A stretch of 64,000 nucleotides of DNA from assembly GCF_020184175.1 (NCBI RefSeq), contig NC_065531.1, positions 46,149,213 to 46,213,212 on the forward strand. The letters run 5' to 3'. Position numbers and translations under genes: made by a program. The DNA is from Aphis gossypii (taxonomy: Eukaryota > Arthropoda > Insecta > Hemiptera > Aphididae). This document shows positions 1 to 50,814 of the stretch, piece after piece; within the stretch, counting starts at the first letter, position 1, and each line of letters starts with the position of its first letter. The notes under the pieces are model-generated. The model made no database searches and was not told where the DNA came from. It saw only the letters and a list, made by a program, of their open reading frames with translations.

Positions 1-3000
1 ATTTTCATCTTGGTATTATTCTAAATCATTGTAAATAGGTATATTAATTTATCTACTAGATAGATATAGGTAAATAAATGTATGTGAACAATGTGACTAT
101 CCTCATAATAATATATATTCATTTTGCAGAAATATATTACCTTAAAAAAATTTAAAACTCTAGGTATTATTAGGTTATTTGAGAATTCTTTTATTATATT
201 ATCTTTATTATTTAATAATAATTTAAAATAAGTCCTTTATAACTTAAACAACCTAAGTTTATTTTTTTTATATATTTAAAATCCAAGTGATAAATTATAC
301 TTTATAGTTTTTTTTTTATCAGTTAATTTTTAATACTTAAGTATATATGTATCAATTATTAATTAGTATAGATTTCTATTTTGTATGAGTGTTATATACA
401 ATATGAATACGTTTTTGTCATCGAGACTTATGGTATTTGATGCGGAAGAAAGGAGACGTATATTTTTGTTGAAGTTTTGTCAATGCAATGGTTGTGTTGT
501 AATTTTTTTGATTATGACTGAACACTCACAATGAAATATAAATTATAAGTGTTTTGTTTAGTTGAGCAACCTTTGTAATTGGCCGTATGTTGAGAGTGCG
601 CATCTGGCTGGAGTATTGTAGGTGCAACGTAATGTTTGTTACAATTCGTTAATCATATATATGAGTACTTACGATTCATGCATTAGTATTTTACAAGATG
701 TTGTTTCCTTATTGTCTTGAGTTGCGGGATGTGACATAAAATGTGTTATGTAGGTATTATCGATTATTTCAAACACGCTTGGCATACGTTTATTATCATA
801 ATACGTAAGAAGTGGAAAGGATAGGTTGTGATGTGTTATGATTAAAATGTATTTTAAGTTCGAAAGAGACGTGAACTCTATTGTTTTCCATACTCGTGTA
901 CCGTGTACGTTATGCGCATTACATGTAATGTTGTGTGTACTAATCAAATTCTTCCCGTAATTTCCGTGGATAAAAAAAATCTAATATTCGTTTACTGTAT
1001 TCAGTGTATACAGCACCATCTTTATACCTGTTTAACTGCATGCATAATATTATGCTTGCGCGTGTATGGCTGGTACCCAACAGCACCAACTAAACAAATA
1101 ACTCATTGCTATTTGAACAGGTTAGTGCACTCCTTTTCGGTTATGTTTACACATGAACGATAAAATCGATATGAGCAAACAACAATTCAAACTTCATCAA
1201 TGGCTCCTATAGCAAAACGAGGTTTGGGGATCAATCCAAGTGTTGATACAATATATACAGTTTGAGGGCGTTATTCTATGTTTGATATTTGTAATATTGT
1301 CTTCGACTGTTGAAATTATTGTATTATATAATATTATATTCAGACCCAAAATATGTTGTTATTTCTATAAACGCGCGCGTATGCATTCAATAATATCAAA
1401 TAATGTACACATTTTCTTTCACTTCTATGTATATATAATATGTATGATGTATATTTATGTAGTGTATATACATATATTTGCTATTATATTATGAAAAAAA
1501 AAATGGGACAACAAGGTGGTCTACCCCATATTAATATAAATAATATCGCCATTTCTAAATAATAATATTATTATATTGTTATTATTAACACCGTCGTCTG
1601 CGGTTATAGCTGCCAGCATTTTTATTTCAATGTTTTAATTCATTTTATTTTTTACTTTTTCAACTGGAGCAATGTGACTACTTGGGTGGGTTTAGCTTGA
1701 CGAAACCTAAACAAATCTCAGTCTCAAAGCCAAAACCGTCAGATCGCAGCTAGGAGGAGAAAAAACATCCCGTTAAAAAAATACGCGTATAAAACGTTTT
1801 ACTCGCGCAGCTTTAGCGTATCGACGGACCTAAACACATCAAACACACACATACATACTTGTATATATAGGTCGTTGTAGTGTATACGAGTGGTACGCCC
1901 TGTAAAAATATCGTCCGGCCACTTAGGGTCATTATAATAGAGCAATAGAGCATAATATGATGTACGAGTCGAATATGAATCGAAATGTCTTCCTGTCCAC
2001 TACTCATACCGTGCATATCATTACAATATTCTTCTTTCTATAGTACTATATATACCTAAATTGAATATATGAACCGATCGTCACATATTACACTAGGTGA
2101 TAATGCTAATATTAGACCGAACAGTGGTATAAACGTTATTATTTAATCGGACGGGGGAGATGGATGAAAAAAATTCTAGACAATTAGTTTTTTTGAGGTA
2201 CGACAAATATCTAAGAAACTCAGATTTCAGCAATGCTAATATATAATATTCATGTTTATTGTGGTTTTTTTAAAGTTTAATGAGTAAAATATCAAATTAT
2301 TGATTAATTGTGCATTTTTGAAGGTATTATGGTAGGGTATCGAACCTTCGCGCTACTCTTTATTTACTCTCGGCCGTCGGATGTATTAACGAAGTGTATA
2401 AACTGTTAATGTGATGTGATGATGTTTTTCTCTCTTAATCCCAAATAATATAACTAAAATTATAATAGTCTTGTAATTTTCCAAAAATCTAATAAACGCG
2501 AATGTTCGGTGATAAATCAAACAAATAAAATCAAAATTCACAAGCATTTATAATAAACAATATACATGCATATATTTTTCGCACGGTGCGTATATTATTG
2601 TTGTCAATATTCACGTCCCTCATTATTTGTTTTTATCAACCAAACTTTGTCAAATAAATTCTATAATAACTTCTCGATATAAATTAAGTTAAATATTTAT
2701 CAGGCTATTATTTTTTTATTGTTAAATTATGGTAATTTTCTTATAAACATCAAACTAGTAACTCGTGGCAATAATTAATATAATAATGCGTTTAGTATAA
2801 TTATAATTTTTATAAAGTGTTTATTACAAGTTGCTGATTAAATGTTCGACCAATAAGCGCTATTTTATATTTTAAACAAAATTATCAATTTGAAAAATAC
2901 TTATATTATACTGCTATAATATTATATATATTATACAATTGTTGAATCGTATACATATAAATAATACATATGCAATTTAATAATATTGCTTTATTTTGGT

Positions 3001-4008
3001 AAAAAATTTAATAAACAATCAAATTTTAAAGTATTAGTTCTTTTGGTATACCTTACCAAGACCATATATGAGGAGGGGTTTTAAGGGTTTAACCACCCCT
3101 CATATATTTTATAGTTAATAAATTTAATTTATATAAGTTATTTTATTATAATAATTTTCATAATAATGAAAATATTAGTTGATTTAACCCTATCCTCACC
3201 CCACCCCCGCAAATTTGTTCCAGCTACGGCCTTGTACCTAATATACAATTAAAAACATTTTTTTTAAAAATATTCAATATTCAAAAATCTTGGTAATTAT
3301 ATTTAGTATAATATAATATGTATCCAAAATTATTAAAATAATGAATTTAAACTAATAGAAATTTCCATTTCTAAATAAATATATCTAAAACTATTTAATG
3401 GTCGTCCGTATTATATTCAAAATTTTAAGCCTTAATTGCCTATTAAAAATTAAGAATGTATGAGTACAATAAAAATGTTTTTAGTTAATTATAGTATATT
3501 TTATATTTGACGTTTTTATCAACAACAAAAAAAAAAATACTTTTTTTTTATTAATTACTTTGTGTAGTACTATGGCAACACGAAAATACACATAATATAA
3601 AATATAACATAAGCTTTAAAGTATTTGAGTAAGGTAAAGATGTTTTGTATACTATATTTATTAATTTCGTGTTTAATAAGTATTAGAAAAAAATGTATTT
3701 GAATAATATTACTTTTGCAGTGCTATAGCTGGTTACAATTTGACTTACCTTGTCCTGTACATAATAAGTTGCGTGCTAAGAGTTTTTTTAACTACGTATT
3801 AAACTTTGCTTCTACATGATTTTTAAAATTAATCACGTGATTTTAAAACACCAACATAATTTTCCAGTTAGTTACTGGAGTGAATAATTTGATTCTAATT
3901 AAATGAATATTTTTTTTTACAAAAGTTTGTAGAATAATATTATAATATTATAATATTATAATTTTTTTTTTTGTTTTTCAATCCGGAGATTGGTTTTTAA
4001 CAAATGTT

Positions 4009-4191
4009 TCACAATAAATGACTTCTCCATTTTTCTCTATCATTCGCCATATTTTTAAGCTCCCTGTAGGAAGTGACTCCTGCATCCTGCATTATTTGAC
4101 TAATGTATTTCGTCCTAGGTCTTCCTCTTGATCTTGTACCCTCTATCATACCTTCGATTATTATACTATGCAGTTCGTCTCCATGCCTCAA
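4009..4191 (-). pseudogene. C-terminal remnant of a LINE-type reverse transcriptase
   Basis: The minus-strand frame reads as a degraded end of a non-LTR retrotransposon polyprotein. The visible pattern is RGRPRTKYISQI, followed by a D-A-G-V-S-Y-R-E-L segment and then A-N-D-R-E-K-W-R. The arrangement GRPR...W/Y-I...A-x-DR-x-x-WR is the conserved tail of many insect endonuclease/reverse-transcriptase ORFs. Only about 60 residues remain and no RT catalytic motif is present upstream, so this is a truncated, presumably dead insertion. The LINE clade cannot be assigned from this piece. Confidence 0.7.
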
Positions 4192-6483
4192 CGTGTGTCA
4201 TATTATAATTATATTGATATTAGTACATTACAATTCAAAATTGATCTCTATTGACCTTTTATTAACTTCGATTTTTAACCGATCATAATACATGACAATG
4301 TAATTGTCTTAAATCGAAAAATATTGGCTCAAAAATGGAAGTGATTTGTGTGATAATTCATTACATCAACGAATCTTTTAAGTACCAACTTTTTCATACC
4401 GGTATTTTCTATTATCAACTTATTTTTTTAAAATTTATTAGAAAAAAACTCCTTTAATAAATTGTCCTTTTATACATAAAAACATTTACCTAAATGTCAA
4501 CATTTATTTTTATTTTTACTCTCTTCGATTTTAAACAAATGTTTTGTTTATTTTAATATTTTGATTCTAGATACATTATAATGGACTTTTTGACAGTGTG
4601 ATAGGCAAACATTTTATTGGCATAATGTTTTTTTCTAGTTCTTTTCGTTTTCGATCCATTTTGGATAAATTGAGTTAGATTTAATTACACTTGGTGCTAA
4701 AATGTCTAAATACATTTTTCTGGAAAAAAATTTTGCGGAAATGGATCCGAAGGAGAATGATTCCGAAAAGAAAGATTTCATAAGACACATGTCTTTTAAA
4801 AACAAAATTAGAAGAAAATAATAAAGAAACAAGAGAGAAAATTTAATTATTGTTTTTCTTAGCTATCTAGTTAACATAAAATAATTCTAAATGTAATTAA
4901 AAACTTCAGACTATATTATTATAGTATGTAATTTAATTTAATTTGATGATTTCTTTTAATATCTTAAAGTTTTTAATTTGTTTATAAAGTATGGTTGTGT
5001 ATAATTGGTTTCGAGTAAAATTTAAAATATCTCATAATAATGAGTATAGTTATATAGACATTTTCATTCTACTTATAATAATTAATTTTAACTTTAATAA
5101 ATCCTATTCGCTATACCTATAATGGAATTAATATATCTAAAATCACCGAATGGTATATTATGTAGGTTAGTCAAACGAGTTATTTAAACGTCTAATCTAA
5201 TACTGGGTATATGGCCTTTTAAAATAATTGAACCCCCCACTTCTCTATTACCATAAAATCTACATTAAAGGATATTCGTACGAATTATACAATGATCAAG
5301 GTCATTGCCTATTCAACGTTCCTGATAGCTATTTTTGATTAGGCTTGTGACAAATAACAATAATATGTGAGTGTGATATACAAGCAAATGAATTAAGTAG
5401 TTGATGTTACAATATTATAACAGAAAGTTTTGATGGTATATCTGCAATTGTCTCGGACAAAGTTTAATTAAAGAAAATAATCTACTCGTATCAAATTTAA
5501 TTCTTTATAATATACAATTATATATTATGAATAGCTATTTGAAAGGCACGGGGAAATACTTTTCTATAATAAATATTTTTCGATAAAAAAACATTATTTT
5601 ATAGTAACTATAGGTATAAGTCATTAAAATGAATTTCTAAGCTCTTATATTATTATACTAGTACAAAAATCAAAAAATTTCTGCTAACCACGCCTAAATA
5701 AATTTTCACAAAATAATTTATGTAATATAATTTCGATGATAAAAAAGTTGTTAACTGTGTCATCGATTTCTCGTCATACAAATTACTGTAAATCCATGTA
5801 TTGACATTATATATAGTATATTGTGTTATGTTATAATACACACCCTCTTCGTACATCTTGTTCTTGTACATTGAACATTTCGTTCAACATTTTTAAGTGC
5901 ACGATAGCCTAAAGGCCATACATAGTTCATACATATAACATATTGTTAATACCTAGTTAATTGTTTAGTTTTGGTACAACATCATACATTATATTATTAT
6001 TATATTGTGTATCGTGCCTATACATTATATTATTTAAATAAGGTTAGGGTCAAATAATATTATGTACTCTGAGAATACCATGTTAAGGCTATTACGTCAT
6101 TTATCTGTTGAACGGATCGATCGTAACTGAGATATACCTACGTGTATGGTTAAATGTAAAGTATTCTCTGTATAACGTGTAGATAACGTATCCATGACTG
6201 TATGTGTAGTACGATGATCTATATGAATCTCCAGTTAGGTTACGGAATGAGAATGATGAATGTTGTAATGATTATAATATATACGGTCATATAAGAGAGG
6301 CCTATTTCTGTTTTTAATCCATCACAATTATGATAATAAAAAAAATCATCCGTGCCCAGCGACATGGTGCAAGTTTTCACTCTGAAATAGGTTAGGTGTT
6401 TTGATTTGTTTACACTAAATCTTGTACATTGAATGTAGTAACGACGACCTGTATTATACTGACTTCGTGTTATAATTTAATAT

Positions 6484-6489
<6 letters not shown>

Positions 6490-6517
<28 letters not shown>
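6490..6517. repeat. (TA)n microsatellite
   Basis: This is an uninterrupted alternating TA run directly after a short ACACACA stretch. Confidence 0.9.
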
Positions 6518-9500
6518 GGAATAAAAAAGTCCCAAAAATATTTAATATCTGTTATTATCTCAACACCATTCATCAATACAAATTCTTAATTTAAAATTTT
6601 TATCAAAGTCATCTGCGCAATATTTGGCGTGATCTATAACAATTTACTATAAGTTATACCTTAACTATTGTCAATTTTAATATTGTATTGTACATTATTA
6701 TTTGTTGTATATAGGAATGTAAAATTATAATAATATACTGCGAATGAATAAATAAGATCTAAGAATATAATTTAAATTTACTAAAAATAAAAAACATATT
6801 ATTTTTTATATGAAATGAATTATTTAATAACAAATTTCTATATAGTTGGAAGTGAAATGTGAAAGTATACAAGTTATTTTTCAATAAAATTGAAAAAAAC
6901 ATTTATTTATTCTTATTTGCTCACACAGTCACACAGTCCATGTTAGATTTACCAAATAATTTTAAGGTTTAAAAATAATTATTTAACGTTAAATTTTTAC
7001 TTTGATCAGACAGCTTTACACTATATATTTATGCAATGTAAATACGTGCATAGTGACATGTTAAATATGGAGCACGTTATATAATAAATTTACAAACAAA
7101 AAGTTATAATTAATTATAGCTTGTATTATTTCATTGTATTTTAATATAAAAACTAGGTACGTTTAATAATATTATTGTTAAATACAACTATAATAATATT
7201 CTATAATACTGTTATATTTAAAAAGAAACTAACCTACTCTTGATATTAAAAGAAACATACTTTTTAAGTACAAAATTTTAGTGTACATTCAGTCGCTATA
7301 CAGCATAATGTCTACATTATAACAAAAATTAATATCTCGCATGTTATTTCTGCAATTATTGTTTGCCACGTGCTAGTCTGTCAGGACTTTTTTCCCACGA
7401 ATTAATCATTTTTGGTGCTTTTCAAGTATTATATATAATATGCTCCGTAAGTATACCATATTTTGTACAAGATACAGTTTTATTTACTATCTATATAGCT
7501 CCATTTATCATTGTAGGTTTATTTGTGTCAAATGCATGTAAGTATCGAACTTTATAGTGGTAATCATACCAAAAGTATTTACATTTAAAAAGTTTTTAAA
7601 ATAATTTATTAATGTGTGTAATATAAGGTTTTTTTCGTTTCACCTTAATTAGTCATTTTAAAATGTATTTTTTTGTACGGATATCAGAACATTCACAACA
7701 TTGGTCTGTATCCGTCATAATTTTGAAATTGCTTTTAAAACAATTTAAAAAATGGATATGAATTTATGGCATTAGCAAAAAAGTTTTAAACAATAGGTTT
7801 AATACCTTTCTCTTTGAGTTGGAATTTTATCTCATTAAAATTCTTCGATCAACTATTATTTTGAAAGTTATAAAATTCTAATAAGGTATTAGACTATTGA
7901 ATATTGTCATGATATAAACGTTAATGTCGACTATTAGAATTATTGTTAATCATCAGTATAATACATTATGAAGTATAATATTACGCCCCGAGTCAATAGT
8001 TTTTTGGTCTCTCAAATACTCGTTTAAATATCACTATGATACAAATAATTTACAATTATTTGTTGGCTTTAAAGATTAAGTGCCCTTAATATGTTTCTAC
8101 TTTAGATAATTTTAGACACCCATTAAATGCGATCGAATTTTAATTTAGAAATTGACATCTTAAATTTTTGACTAAAAACGCTTATAATAGATACACATCA
8201 AATATTTATCGTAGTGCTGTCGTATTAAAAAACCTAAAGCAATAGGTATCAAAGTAATTAGAAAAATGTAATGTTAACATTTTTATATAATATCTCGATT
8301 GAATTATTATTGATCGCGAGTCCATCGTGACATACGATAGGAAATTGATGAAATGTTATAATAGTAGCCAGTGGGATTGTATTTCCTCCTATATATATAT
8401 ATACATATATATATATGACTACATGGTAGTATAAAATATAGCTATAGTATAAATGTTTGCTTTGTCGTTCAATTCGAATGTTCGCAAATGGCATTATTTA
8501 TTTTATCGGGGTTTCTCTGTTTAGTGTCCTCAAATCAATTAATTCTATCATGATTTTTGCTGTTATAATTATTAGCATTTTTCATATCTTGTCGTTTTGC
8601 TATACGATTAATACATACTTCACTGGTAAAATATAAAACAAATTTGGTACAATACATTTATTATAGACAACCACGGCCCGTATTCTCTTGACAAATCCTT
8701 TGGATGTATAAATTGTACAATGTACGTATTATATGATACGCTGTTACGCCAAATTTATGAAATTATTAACTCCGTTATTACGAATACGTGAAATCGGCAA
8801 AATATGATTGCCGATTTCATTAAATTGCTAATGTTACAAACTTTATATATAGGATACGCATCACACGAATTATTATATTGATACCATCATATTTACCCAA
8901 TTTATATTATAGAACTATTGCCATCTGCACGTGATGATATTCCACGCGAGAAATCAAATGGGTAATAAGCCAAGTTTTCTTCTTCTTTCCTTCTCACTCA
9001 CACATAGGATAAGATTCTAATACCGATTTCGTTTCAAGTATTTCAACCGTAAATATACCGTGAAGTAAACCACGCGATAACGTAATAATGTTTTTTTAAA
9101 AAATATCCCATTTAAAATGTGAGGCACTATAATTATTTATACTATGACCCGAGCTATGCGGAAACGGCACCGCTGTCGTTATATTATACTATTTGGCGAC
9201 GTTAACACACACACACACATTTATTAATACAAACATTATAATAATATATTCATATATGCTTTACAACAAAACATCAAATAGGGTCCTTCAACGTCGCGCA
9301 CGCGCCACCACGTGAGCCCGCTCCAAATACCTCATAGCACCCGCTGCTCCGTGCCTAGTAAAATTTACCTACTAAAGAGTTCTCCTTACCCGTGGTAGGT
9401 ATGTAACCATATTATATTTATCACCATAATATTGTGTCATCGTCGTCGTGCTATGTTGTAAGAATATTTTTTGTATCTATTCATATCTACGAAGACGCGC

Positions 9501-9689
9501 TGTGTAGGTACCTGCACTTAAAATGAAAATAATGGTATAGAATTAACGATTTAGACAGTATATAATATAGTGTCTATGCGATTTTTTAGTTGTTCGATGA
9601 GGTGTGACTTGGGTTAGGCGAATTATCATGTACAGCGCCGACACTGCACACGCTGTATTATATTAATATTATTTAACGGTGACTTTATA

Positions 9690-10302
9690 CCCGTGAAACC
9701 CGGGTGACCCGTGTACAATATTTATAATATAATAATAATATGTGGTTGTTATTCTCGTGCAGGCGGTTTATAGAGCTGCGAGAATAAAAAGAAAAACGGA
9801 AAGGGGGCGGCGGCGGGACTCGCGCGTGTAATCCCGGGTTGACCTCGTTCGTCGCGCTCGCGATTATCCGGCAAGTGGCCGATAAGTGGCAGTGTTGGTG
9901 GTGGTGGTGGTCGAAGGGTTGTTTTTTGCGGCTAGTCCGCTTCAAATTCCGACACGGAAACGAAATGAAAAAAATAAATAAAACGACAGCGATTATAATA
10001 TAATACATATTATATTGCGTACTGCCGATTTCTGTTTATCGCGTGCCGCGCGACAGCCGTATAATATTACATTATTATAACGATCGACAGTCGAAATGTG
10101 TGTGCTGTATACGGTTCACTCGCTGCGGTGCCGGTCCGCTGAGATGACGCCGGCCGAGTGTGGCGCGTATAAAACGCTGTGTGTTGTAGTATAAACGCGA
10201 GCGCGCGCGCGTGAAGCTGACAATCGATACCGCGGCGGTAGTGCCAGTGGCGGCGGCGGCGGTAGTGGTGTGTGGCATCGGCGGCGGGCCGGGTCAACCG
10301 CC
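9690..10302 (+). promoter_or_regulatory. Likely promoter and 5' UTR of calcineurin A
   Basis: This is a GC- and CpG-rich block in an otherwise AT-rich region, ending in GCGGCGG repeats and the start context ACCGCCATGG. A TATAAAA box lies at 10168-10174, about 135 nt before the start codon. A start site near 10200 would give a 5' UTR of roughly 100 nt. Promoter function is inferred from position, composition and the TATA box; no transcript evidence is available. Confidence 0.45.
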
Positions 10303-46759
<36,457 letters not shown>

Positions 46760-48998
46760 TTGCCATACATTTAGGTGAATCATTTAACATCTGTTTCATC
46801 TTCTTAAAAATATATTGTAATTTAATTTAAATTAAAAACATTTCTTTGTATTTTAAGATTTCAGATTACCTAGCTATACCAGGATCTATGAGCTGTTCTC
46901 TTCTTTATACAGTCTACAGTTTATTCAATTCAATAACTACTAAAATTATTATAATAATATATCATATTCATTTCAACGATACATTTTACATTAAAATATT
47001 TGGCACCTTAAAAAAAGTTCCTGGGGACAATTATGTCAATATAAATAATATATATAATATAATTTTTTTTTTTTTTTTTGTAAATTATTGTCTTATATTT
47101 CTACGATTTTAATTTGCTGTTTTTGTTGTTATTTTGTTTCATTTTTTATGGTTATTTCAAATCTTAAACCTCAGTTTAAAATAAGAATGGTCAGGTATCT
47201 ATTGGACTATACTTGTGCATCGCTTGTTTTATCAATACCTACGGCATAATATCTTTTGCTATACGATCTCTTCATTTTACTGTACACTCTTTTCATAATG
47301 ACAAAATATCATTTAATTAATGAATATTTTATATTAATTATTATTATCTAATAATTATTTAAATTTTCCCATTTAATTTTTTTACCTTAATATAAATCGG
47401 AGATATTTTTGACATATATCACATTATCATTCTATTACGTATCAATTGCAATGTGCAGTAAAATGTGATGCGTCACAATAGCCTATGTATTATGCTAAAT
47501 ATTTTGCCATTCATTTTGTCAAATCTAAAAACCAAAAATAAATACACATAATTAATTTAGCATAGGTATATCTTTATTATATATATACTATATACATACA
47601 TTAATATTTATAAATATTTCTTTATTAATACTATTTTGTATATATTATAATATTTAAATAAAACCATTATATTAATATATCTACGATAAAATGAATTTTA
47701 TATTTAGGTCCTGCAAATTTAAACATTTGTCTTCATTTTTTTTCTTTATAGTTTAAATTAATTAAATATTATTAATTGAAAAAACTTGTTAACAATTCAC
47801 TCAATTTGAATTACATTATTATCATAGCTACTAGTTTTTAATTATTATAAAAAAAAAAATAATAGTAATTTTTACTGTTCAACCATTTTTTTGAAAAAAT
47901 AGAAATATTGTCCTTGTTTTATTTCTATTATAAACAAAACTATTGCTTATTATGCAGGAATAATTAACGCTCATTAATTATATATTTTTTCCACAATTAT
48001 TTATTTCAATTTGTTATCCATTTCCATCTTTAGTAATATTATTGCACGTGTTATCTGCAGTTGTAAACAAATACAATATAGAAAAAAAAATGATGTCAAT
48101 CACAATTTTTTTTCCTATCATTATAATATCACTAATCTTTTATTATAAGACTGTTAATTTATTCGTACAAAGACTATGAATAAAAAGTAAAATTATTAAT
48201 ATTATATTTAGCGGATTATAAAAACCAAACCCTCCCTATCAAAAATGTATGTAACTTTTTTTTTTTCTATTGTGTGACCACCAAAAATTCTTTTATACAT
48301 AATATAAATAATTTAAGACCAAAAATACCCTGTTAATTCTTCTATGTTAATTTGTTTTCAGAAGTTAAATAAAACTTTATACAACTTGATTTTGAGATGA
48401 CTTACTTTTATTAGATCCTTATAAATATTTGCACTGGTTCAGTTTTGTTTTATTTTGCTTACTGATAGTATATTTATCTTAAAAATTTAAATAAATTATA
48501 ATAAAATATTAATTTTGTTAACATTGTCTTTATATTCATCAGATAAATATTTTTCAACTATAAGTTGGGTAATTAATAGAAACAAATCCTAAAATAGATT
48601 TTATGCTAAAAATATCGCATCGCTACATTGTAACATAATATGTGATTATATTTCAAACTTTCATGTATTTTAAAACTTTAATTTTATTAATTTTTACTTT
48701 TAAAATTCATTTAATTTTTAAGCAATATAGGTACTAATTTAAACAAATATTATTTTATTTAGTTGCAATAATAAAGTATGTTGATTATTAATGATTGAAG
48801 TAAAAACCAGAAACAAACCACAAAGTATATAGTTATAATATATATATTTTATCTATGAATACTCAGTTATGATAATTTAAAAAATGATCATACAATATGT
48901 AGGTACCTACCTATATTTAATCAATGAATATTTTCAAAAACTATATTCAAAATGAAGATATTGTAAATAGTGGAAGCCAAAAACCAAAAAGAATTTAA
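46760..48998 (+). other. CanA 3' UTR and downstream spacer
   Basis: The sequence after the stop is A/T-rich. AATAAA hexamers occur at 47537-47542 and 47657-47662, among others, and could be polyadenylation signals. The true 3' end cannot be fixed from sequence. No other gene is seen. Confidence 0.5.
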
Positions 48999-49006
48999 AT
49001 ATATAG

Positions 49007-49241
49007 CACAGGTGGCTAAACCACGTCTCGCGAGCAGCATGCGGCCTCGCCACATAGACTTATGTGGCTAGAATCTTATCGTAACATTTTTACAAACAAT
49101 TTTTTTTAATATGAATTTACGTATTATAATATAATAATATGACCTTTTTTTTATTTTATTTTTTTCATTTTGGCTCTTCCATATTTATTAATACATTTGG
49201 TGGCTCGCGAGTCTCTTCTCGCTGGCCACCCCAGACCCCTG
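49007..49241. mobile_element. Short hAT-like MITE with 8-bp target duplication
   Basis: The 235-bp element is bounded by an exact 8-bp direct repeat ATATATAG at 48999-49006 and 49242-49249. Its ends, CACAGGTGGCTAAACCACG at left and the complement of CTGGCCACCCCAGACCCCTG at right, are imperfect inverted repeats. CTCGCGAG occurs near the left end and GGCTCGCGAG near the right. Eight-bp duplications and this GGTGGC/CTCGCGAG style of end are typical of non-autonomous hAT elements. There is no coding capacity. Confidence 0.75.
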
Positions 49242-49990
49242 ATATATAGGTACTAAGGTACCTTCCTAATAACAAATTATTAGTACTTTTCAAAATAATT
49301 CAGAAAACAAATAAGGTAATACGGGAATTTTCAAGACCACTATTCAAAAAATTTGATTTGGTTTTTTGGGATAAATTAATTAAAATAGAATAACCATGTA
49401 GAATGTAAATAGATAGAATAGATAATATGTTACTTTAAGATACTTGAATGTTCACCAAATTTTCATATTAGCATTTCCTATAATATGTTATGTTAAAAAT
49501 TAAAATTTCAAATATTTTGACTTTATATTTATAAACATTTAAAATATTCAATTATTTTAATTTTTTTTATACATGCATGTCGGTAACAAAATATCACTGT
49601 GTCACAAATCTTGGAAATTTAATAGAAGGTTTTGTTCCTAATGATTTAGTATTGTTTTATTCTGTGGTATTACCTACTCATTGAAAATATCGATAAAATA
49701 TTTTGTAATAAGTACAATGTACTATACTGTCTATACTACTATATTATAGTTGATAGATACAACAAAATGGCTGTAGATATCTGTTGCTGTTGGTTTTATT
49801 GATATTATCGATAAGAGGACTTATAACATTGGGTGATTTGATTGGGATATTAGGTGTGAGGTCGTGGGGATAGACGGTATACTTGAACTGTATTATCTGG
49901 TAGATGATTCAATTTTGGTTTATATCCACTGTTAAATTTGAATAAATCTTCCATCAACATATTTATTCTACCATGATAGGTACATGACAA

Positions 49991-50117
49991 TGACATCGTC
50001 AATTATTTTTTAAGCCAAACATTTTTGGCGATCAGTCATGTAGGTAGGTATCTAATTAGGTATGTGGGATGACTGATCTCCAGAAATTTTTGGCTTAAAA
50101 AATAATTGACAATGTCA
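49991..50117. repeat. Long foldback inverted repeat
   Basis: Two arms of about 49 bp pair with few mismatches across a spacer of about 29 nt. The outer ends are TGACATCGTCAATTATTTTT and AAAAATAATTGACAATGTCA. The arms also share TTTTTAAGCCAAA and GATCAGTCAT. It could be a foldback transposon, a MITE or a hairpin-forming transcript unit. No flanking duplication is clear. Confidence 0.8.
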
Positions 50118-50814
50118 TCAACAAAGACACGTTTTTTAGTCCACTGGAGTCTGGGACTGGGCCATTATCAGTGAAAATATCCTATCAACCTGGTCGTTAT
50201 GACCAGGAATAGTATATATTAACTATATAAGTAGTAAACTAATATCATAATGTAATATTTAATGTTGTACTAGAAAATTTTGTAACTGTTGAGCTATCAT
50301 AGTTTTAGCTAGTAGCTAATATTAAAAAAAAATATATATATAAGTACTAGAACATCAAGATTAAATTACGTTTTTTTCCAATTTATCATTTTTTTTGAAA
50401 GAATAAAACCATTGTAACCATTTGTCGTGCATGTCTTTTGTATTCCTATTTTCATCAATTTTCTGTTTGTCAAGGAAGTTATTAAGGTACCTACCAACAA
50501 TATTTCTTTAAAACAACTATTCCTAACCGTGATATCAGTACCATTTTCTTTAAATAAGTGATTGTCTTTTCCAAATATTATAGGTTTTAAAAAACAATTT
50601 TTTTCATTTTTGGTATATATTTTATTTATACCTAATCGGGACTTTTAAAAGGTCTAATGGGACGACCGGATCGAAGTCATAAACAATAATCATTAAATTG
50701 GTAACGTCATGTCCTGCGGTGTACCGGGACGTTTCGCATAGTATGGCTCTTAAGTCTTAACTCAATAGTAACTACCAACTACCATAATATTATGTTAATA
50801 TGCATGGACCAGAC

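Larger units (their letters stand above)
1..9690. other. Upstream intergenic region, AT-rich
   Basis: No convincing gene is seen here apart from a retrotransposon remnant at 4009-4191. The sequence is A/T-rich with many short open frames that look like chance. A TA tract lies at 6490-6517 and a short CA tract near 9208-9220. A weak imperfect hairpin of GGGG and CCCC blocks lies at 3066-3105. A hydrophobic open stretch at 7333-7557 is discussed as a finding. Confidence 0.6.

Noticed and set aside
4685..4826. Plus-strand frame reading DLITLGAKMSKYIFLEKNF onward
   Set aside because: It is about 50 residues, with no recognised family, no promoter and no splice partner. It may be chance or a small repeat fragment.
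50600..50745. GC-richer stretch with GGGACGACCGG and GTACCGGGACG as a further transposon end
   Set aside because: I could not pair it with a second end or a target duplication.
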